DNA of 64,000 nucleotides, taken from positions 12,979,905 to 13,043,904 of the forward strand of contig CM028335.1 in the NCBI GenBank assembly GCA_016647705.1, written 5' to 3'. The notes under the pieces were generated by a model. The model was not told where the DNA came from. It saw only the letters and a list, made by a program, of their open reading frames with translations, and searched no databases. Source of the DNA: Eucommia ulmoides (lineage: Eukaryota > Streptophyta > Magnoliopsida > Garryales > Eucommiaceae). Shown one piece after another: positions 58,733-64,000 of this stretch. Position numbers and translations under genes: made by a program. Positions within the stretch are counted from its first letter, which is position 1. Each line of letters begins with the position of its first letter.

Positions 58733-59188
58733 ATGGTGGCACTAAGAGACACAAACGCCACATGCATTGAAAGCCACCATGAGGAACCGGAAACAAATGA
58801 GAAGAACTTGGGTGCGTTTAACGATGATTATCCTACTGAGGAGAAAACCCAATTGTGGATTGGCAATGAAGAATCACATGTTAACAATTATGATTCCTCA
58901 CCTCTTAAAATTAAAATATTGATGCCGCCTTCGATCGAAGACAATTACATTTATGAGGATCCGATGTGGCTCAAATTTTCTCTGCCGCCTTTTGCAACGT
59001 TCATTTATGCCAACCGAGCACATGAGACGGTGAAGAGTCTTGTTGACAGCTCGATCCATACATTGCCACATCTCTCCAGTCTTGAGGGTGTTCTGAATCA
59101 AGACTCGTATGTGGTGTTGTCTGACACATACTACAAGCGGAAGCCGCTCTTTGACGAGCACTTCTCTATGTCAAGTCGAGGACTTTAA
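58733..59188 (+). CDS. ORF of unknown function in the non-autonomous element
   Basis: 151 codons, starting MVALRDTNATCIESHHEEPE and ending LSDTYYKRKPLFDEHFSMSS. Acidic N-terminal half, and a central IEDNYIYEDPMWLKFSLPPF. No transposase, RT or protease motif. It may be the end of a diverged gag or an element-specific protein. It follows the gag-like remnant by about 50 bp in another frame and precedes the 3' hairpin. Confidence 0.3.
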   Translation: MVALRDTNATCIESHHEEPETNEKNLGAFNDDYPTEEKTQLWIGNEESHVNNYDSSPLKIKILMPPSIEDNYIYEDPMWLKFSLPPFATFIYANRAHETVKSLVDSSIHTLPHLSSLEGVLNQDSYVVLSDTYYKRKPLFDEHFSMSSRGL

Positions 59189-59255
59189 ACTAAGTGCTTT
59201 TTGTGAGGCAATCCAAGTCTGAAATAAATTAGATCTATCACCGCCGACTTCACTC

Positions 59256-59278
59256 GGAGGCGAGATTGTCTCGCCTCC
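59256..59278. repeat. Hairpin GGAGGCGAG / CTCGCCTCC
   Basis: Nine-base arms with a five-base loop, shortly after the last ORF. The same hairpin lies at 30375-30401 in the other Athila element (loop nine bases). Confidence 0.85.
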
Positions 59279-60780
59279 CAGGTACGTGTTCTAAACCCCA
59301 TTCGTTGGCATGCTATATTTTAATTGTTGAGAACGATGATTGGGTTACTGTGGACACTGCCCGTTTTAAGTTTGGGGGTGATGTGTAGTATACTATTATG
59401 TTTCATTGTTGTTAGTTATATAGTTTAAAAGTTTTATTTTATTGTATGCATGTTTGTTTAGTTTAATATGTGTTTATGTTTGTAGATGTGTTGTTATGTG
59501 CTGAGTTTTGCGTTCATGCGGGCCATTATCCGAGGATAATATTATTCCCTAATTGTTTTTCGAGGTCAAGGGTAATGCCCATTTATGTGTGTTTTGTATG
59601 CTTGACATGTCGTTTTGGTAAAAATTAGTGTGGATTCTAATTTGCATGAGCACGTAGACTCAATGTATATCTATTCAATTTATTTAAGGTCGATTATCTA
59701 TTAGACAAATTCATGATAATTTTAAGGATTCTGGAACTTGATTGGGGGAAACTTGAGGCGAAATCCTAGGCGAGGTAGTTCAGGAGACGTGATTTAGGGC
59801 ATTCATTTGATTCGCTTGAGCCTTTGAAGTTTACCATACTATATGTTTATCCCTCGTTACCTTGTCGAAGCCTATAATTCCATTTCAATTCTAAACATAC
59901 AACAAATACCCTAACCAATTGAATTCTTTCCAAACCTATATCACTGAACTAAAGGCACAATTTGAGTGAATCAAGTTACCAATCGTGTATGCTACTTGAA
60001 GTGAGCAGTTGGGTTTAGGGCGAACTTTTGATTGGTTCGGTATTCGAGTACTCACTTGTTGTTGTTTTTTTCGTTTTAATCACACCCATGAAATTGTAAT
60101 AATCGAATAAGTTTGGGGGTGTGATACGTTAAAAAAAAACATATGTAAATATAGGTAAATTTCTATTTCTTTTGACAATGAGTACGACGTTCTTAAATAG
60201 ATGTTCAGAGTTGTTTCAAATTTATCTATGGGGATTTGAGTGTGATTGTGTGCCAAGCATTGTGCCTTGGATATCGTTAAGTTAATGACATTAACCTGTT
60301 TTATATTCCCGATATACCATTGGCCATGTTCCAAACTGAACCAAGTCCTTTTGATCTTTATAAACTGCTTAACCTACATTAGTAAAGAGTAGAACCCAAT
60401 CAAGCATATAAAAATTCTAATCCTTATCGGTTTAAAGTCGTGAGCTTCGTTGGTGGATAATCCAATCTGGTTGTTGGATAGTTATATTATTGAGTTTCGC
60501 ACACACACGTTGAAAGGATCTAAAATGGCGTTTACCATTATGTTGAATTTCTAGAACATCACATGGTGTGTTTTACTCCTGAACTCGATATGATTGGGGG
60601 TTGTTGAGGGAAAAATATTTTGGTTGATAGTTGAATTCAAAATTAACATATCGTTATGTTTAGGTTGTTTGTATTTTTATTTGTTGTTTAGTTTTTATGT
60701 TAGTTAATTTCGTTGTGTTTTTTATTTTTAGTGTGAGTGTTTTGCTCGAGGATTACCAAAATTCTAACTTTAAGGGTATT
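59279..60780 (+). other. 3' untranslated region of the non-autonomous element
   Basis: Non-coding. TTTAAGTTTGGGGGTGATG (about 59363) and AATAAGTTTGGGGGTGTGA (about 60105) are purine tracts of Athila type; CTTTAAGGGTATT precedes the 3' LTR. 59560-60370 resembles the reverse complement of the 29.6-30.2 kb region in phrasing (for example near GGACTTGGTTCAG). Confidence 0.6.
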
Positions 60781-62100
60781 TGATAGGTGTAATTCGTCTA
60801 TATATTTCCAAGCCGATTTTAGTAGTTTTCGAGTATTATTATAGCGTTTTAATATGTTTTTATTTGTTTTGTCATAAATCAGGTGTTTGAGGTGAAAATG
60901 GATGAAAACGGTTCATAATCGAGTAAATCGGTGGAACGTTGGTAGAAGAACAGTGGGAAAACGAGCAAAAAGATAAAAATTCAGAACCTGCAGCCTACCG
61001 CTACAGCGGTGAAACCACTGCTGCACTGGTGAAAATGCAGAGAGTTGCTAAACCTCCTTATCGTTCACCGCTGCAGCGGTCAATCAAACAGAAGACTACT
61101 GACTTTCCCACCGCTATAGCGGTGATGCAGCGGTCAAGCTCCACCTGTTTTAGATATTTTGGGATATTTTTTAGATATTTTGGATCCTATATATGTCAGT
61201 CTCTCCCACACCTATAAGAACATTTTTGGGAGTGTTCTTGAGAGCTCCAAGACATACCGAAGGAAAGAGATCACAAATTTAAGAAGAGAGAACAAGATCG
61301 GAGCGGAAATCACGGACGCAGAATCACCCGTTCTTCAGATAACGGTAATTCTCCTTTGTTTTTCTCTTTATTTCTTAAACCCTTTTTTGGTATTTGTATA
61401 TGTTTAGCTTGTTTATTGTTGTATATGTGGTTATGGTCATGAAAAACTAAACATATATTGTCTAGGGAGCAATTCGTTTATAAAAACGTTGTTTGGTTGA
61501 ATATTTGTTTCGTTATCGGTTGTTTATCTTTATCCAATTCTGTTTACCGTTCTTCCACTTCCATTATATGCTTGTTAGGATATTTTGAGAATACGGAGTT
61601 TGACACTCGGGAGAGGTAACCCCGCATTCGGACTAGGGTTTAAATATGACATGACGATCTAATGACTCGGGAGAGCGTTAGAAAGTATGCAATTCGTGAA
61701 GTTAGGGCGAGATTCATGTGACCAGTGTTGTATAGATGCTCAAGAGGGACTTTGGCGTTGACGCGAAATCACATATTCATTCACTTTACACTCGAGAGAG
61801 GTAGTGAGTGAGATTTCGATACCTAGATTGTCGAATAAGGTTGAATGCCGTTAATGTAAACTAGATAGAATTGAACGCGTTTAAATAAATGAAGTTTAAT
61901 TAGTTAATTAGTTTAGTAAATTATTTATAAAACAAAAACATAAATTGAGTCACTTAGATAAAATTAGGTTATGACAATCGTGGTACTTAACGACCATCTA
62001 AACCAATCCCTGTAGATATGACAATCCTAACTCTTCCCGCTCTACTAAAACATGACCCGTACACTTGCGATGAAAGTAGTGATGTAATATTTCGCTACTA
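60781..62100 (+). repeat. 3' LTR of the non-autonomous Athila-type element
   Basis: TGATAGGTGTAATTCGTC...TTCGCTACTA. Contains well-kept palindromes CCGCTACAGCGG, CCGCTGCAGCGG and CCGCTATAGCGG at 60995-61135. Confidence 0.9.
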
Positions 62101-62472
62101 GGAGTGGAGTTGGGGGGTAGGGGCAGAGAAAAAGGGGAAGGGTTGGTTAGGCAGAAGGTAGGGAATGAGAGGGTAGTAGGGGATAGAGGATTGGGTTGGG
62201 GTAGAGGTAGGGGTAGGAGGGGGGAGGGTAGAAGAGGTAGGGGTGCATGGAGGGGGTACGGTAAGATAGGGGGTAGAAAGGTAGGGGTATGGTAGGATAG
62301 GATGGGGGGTAGGAAAGTAAGGTAGGCGATAGGTAGGGTATGATAGGAGGTAGGTGGGGAAAAAGAGGGTGGCAAGGGAAATGGGGTAGGGTGGGTTAGG
62401 GGAAAGTGGAGTAGAGTAGGAGGGGTTAGGGGTGGATGGAGGGGGGTAGGGTGGGTTTGAGGAGAGGGGAAT

Positions 62473-64000
62473 TGTCACACCCCACCCTGGACACCCGTTA
62501 CCGTGAGGTCGACGTAACATCGACATGACATCACCTGACTATCAAACCAACTCATAAAAAGACAATATACATAAAACAATATAAAATCATCTATACAACA
62601 TATACAAGATTTTGTGCTATAAGGACACACTCGTCCCAAAAATAAGAACAACAAAATAAATCTCATGAACCTCTCTTATGTTCACCTCTGACAGCCCGTC
62701 TAAAAATACTCCCATATGACTCCATCGCATGACACGCATAACTCTAACTAGTACTAGTAAGGGACCGACTCATAAATTTGCTCCACCTACGAGTGTACTG
62801 CCTTCTTAGTAAAAATATTTTATAATAATAAATCATTCTACAACATCTAAATGGATCAAGCGTAAGTATATAAACACCACATAGCTCGTAAAATCTCCAC
62901 TATATAAGCAGTGAAAATAAAGCGATATAGATAAGTTCCATCCAAATCTATCTAGTATAAAATCATATCAATCACCATAATAAATAATAAATCACCCAAT
63001 ATAAGTAAAACACCACATCTCAAACTCACATCTTAAACCACCACTCCACCACAACACACACTGATTAGCTATAGTGATAGTTTTAACCTTACGATCGGAA
63101 GTTGCAACGGTACCGTACCACCCGTAGGATATGCCTTCCTAGCGGGACATAACAACGCTCCGCTGGACTATGCCAAGCAGGTGAACAATACTTCGCTGGA
63201 CTATGCCAGACGGGTGAAACACCGCTCTGCTGGACTATGCCAAGCTGGTGAATATCCAACACCAATCTCCACCTCACCTCAATAGCAACAACTCATCTCC
63301 ACCTCACTCACAACAACTCTGCCCACACTCAACCACATCATCAAATCAATAATATCATCATCAAACTACAACTCAATAAATAATCAACGCTCTACCGAAG
63401 CAGATAAATTCAACAACATCGTCAAATCAATAACAATATCGTCAAACTACAAATCAATAACATCGACCTCTATCTCCAAAACTGATTTAATTCAAAAATC
63501 AAAATTTTCACTATCTTTAAAAAACCCACTGATTTCAATAAATCATTTCTTTTCACTTTTCTTTAAAAACCAACGAAATTCACATTTTCAAAACACCCAA
63601 ATCCGCTTGATCCATATAAGTTATAAATTCGTCTAATTTTTTAATAAACTCACTTTCCCATCATATATATGAAAATAGATTTGGCAAGAAGACAGTACAC
63701 TCACCTGGCTACCCGCTCCGAACAACTTTTACAGATTATCCTCTACCGATACTTTGGTGCCTGCGAACCTAAATAGTGACAGGGCCTAAATTAATATTTT
63801 ATATAAAATCACCTAATCATGTAATGCAGGCCCTAATTTTCATTATTTTCCCGTCCCCACATTTTATTAAGTAAAATTATTATTCGGTTAATTTTTCATT
63901 TAACAGTCCCCAAATTTATTATTCCGGTTACAAAATTTTTATGTTAGAATTTAATTTAACAAAACTAATATAAACTTAACGGAAAAAAATTACCCATTCC
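62473..64000. repeat. Partial Ty3-type LTR or element at the right edge
   Basis: The satellite stops at TGTCACACCCCACCCTGG, a typical start of plant Ty3 LTRs. The following 1.5 kb is non-coding, AC-rich, and continues past the edge, so neither end nor orientation can be proven. It holds a short tandem repeat at 63161-63260. Confidence 0.55.
63161..63260. repeat. 33-35 bp tandem repeat, three copies
   Basis: CGCTGGACTATGCCAAGCAG, CGCTGGACTATGCCAGACGG and (T)GCTGGACTATGCCAAGCTGG start near 63161, 63194 and 63228, each followed by GTGAA. A diverged fourth copy may precede them. Confidence 0.9.

Larger units (their letters stand above)
56831..62100 (+). mobile_element. Non-autonomous Athila-type LTR element, TSD GGAGT
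   Basis: GGAGT at 56826-56830 and 62101-62105 flanks LTRs at 56831-58190 and 60781-62100, both starting TGATAGGTGTAAT. A degraded tRNA-Asp primer site follows the first LTR. The 2.6-kb interior has gag-like remnants only, with no protease, RT or integrase, then a 3' region with AAGTTTGGGGGTG motifs. It landed in the purine-rich satellite. It is related to the 27-47 kb element in its 3' hairpin and purine tracts. Confidence 0.88.
51995..62472 (+). repeat. Purine-rich GGGTAGG satellite (interrupted)
   Basis: Excluding insertions at 54382-54955 and 56831-62100, this region is almost free of C on the plus strand and built of GGGTAGG, GGGGTAAGA, GGGTTGG and GGAGAGG phrases. Units degrade toward the right. 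Many closely spaced G3-G5 runs could form G-quadruplexes. Long frames on the minus strand (Pro/Leu/Ser-rich) are artefacts of the repeat. Confidence 0.9.

Noticed and set aside
61998..62526. Pro-rich minus-strand frames near the right end of the satellite
   Set aside because: Complement of the GGGTAGG satellite, no domain, overlaps in several frames.
1..64000. tRNA, rRNA or other structural RNA genes
   Set aside because: I looked for tRNA-like B-box and CCA-adjacent motifs; the only matches were retrotransposon primer binding sites. A dedicated search could still find a diverged copy.

Overview
The window looks like repeat-rich nuclear DNA of a flowering plant, most likely a eudicot. The grounds are spliced plant gene pieces with GT/AG borders (an RHF-type RING E3 ligase, a HIPP-type metal-binding protein pseudogene, a captured polygalacturonase fragment), Copia and Athila-group LTR retrotransposons, hAT and MULE DNA transposons, and AT-rich spacers full of microsatellites. 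There is no sign of bacterial, organellar or viral gene organisation. I cannot name the species.

Layout, left to right. 1-0.7 kb: 3' end of a Copia element and its probable LTR. 1.1-1.9 kb: first three exons and promoter of an RHF1A/RHF2A-like RING ligase gene on the minus strand, the only host gene here that still looks functional; its next exon must lie beyond the left edge. 2.1-2.6 kb: probable solo LTR. 2.9-8.1 kb: decayed Copia element (minus) with an extra piece of a second copy outside its 5' LTR. 9.8-11.8 kb: small LTR element with target-site duplication (TSD) GGAAC. 13.7-22.2 kb: a nest in which a deleted long-LTR Copia element has a solo Athila-type LTR in one LTR (TSD GTACA) and a gene-carrying MULE with a polygalacturonase fragment in the other (9-bp TSD). 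24.1-25.4 kb: foldback-like element made of two opposed minisatellite arrays. 26.2-26.7 kb: HIPP pseudogene.

27.2-47.5 kb: a 20-kb Athila-group Ty3 element (minus) with a tRNA-Asp-type primer site and intact 5-bp TSD AAAAT. It contains two inverted 4.3-kb hAT transposons. The 8-bp flanks of the hAT copies only make proper TSDs if the 2.2 kb between them is flipped, and the interrupted integrase then reads through, so the segment was inverted by recombination between the two copies. This is the best-supported unusual finding.

47.5-52 kb: repeat remnants and an unassigned spliced-looking region. 52-62.5 kb: a purine-rich GGGTAGG satellite with a 251-bp higher-order unit, interrupted by a small hAT-like element and by a 5.3-kb non-autonomous Athila-group element (TSD GGAGT). 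62.5-64 kb: start of another Ty3 LTR, cut by the window edge.

A pattern linking several unrelated LTR families is that each carries many copies of its own short palindrome or near-palindrome (cores CCTAGG, CTGCAG or CGGTCAACCG) inside the LTR. Almost all transposon coding regions are broken by stops, frameshifts or lost catalytic residues; the interest lies mainly in structure and history.
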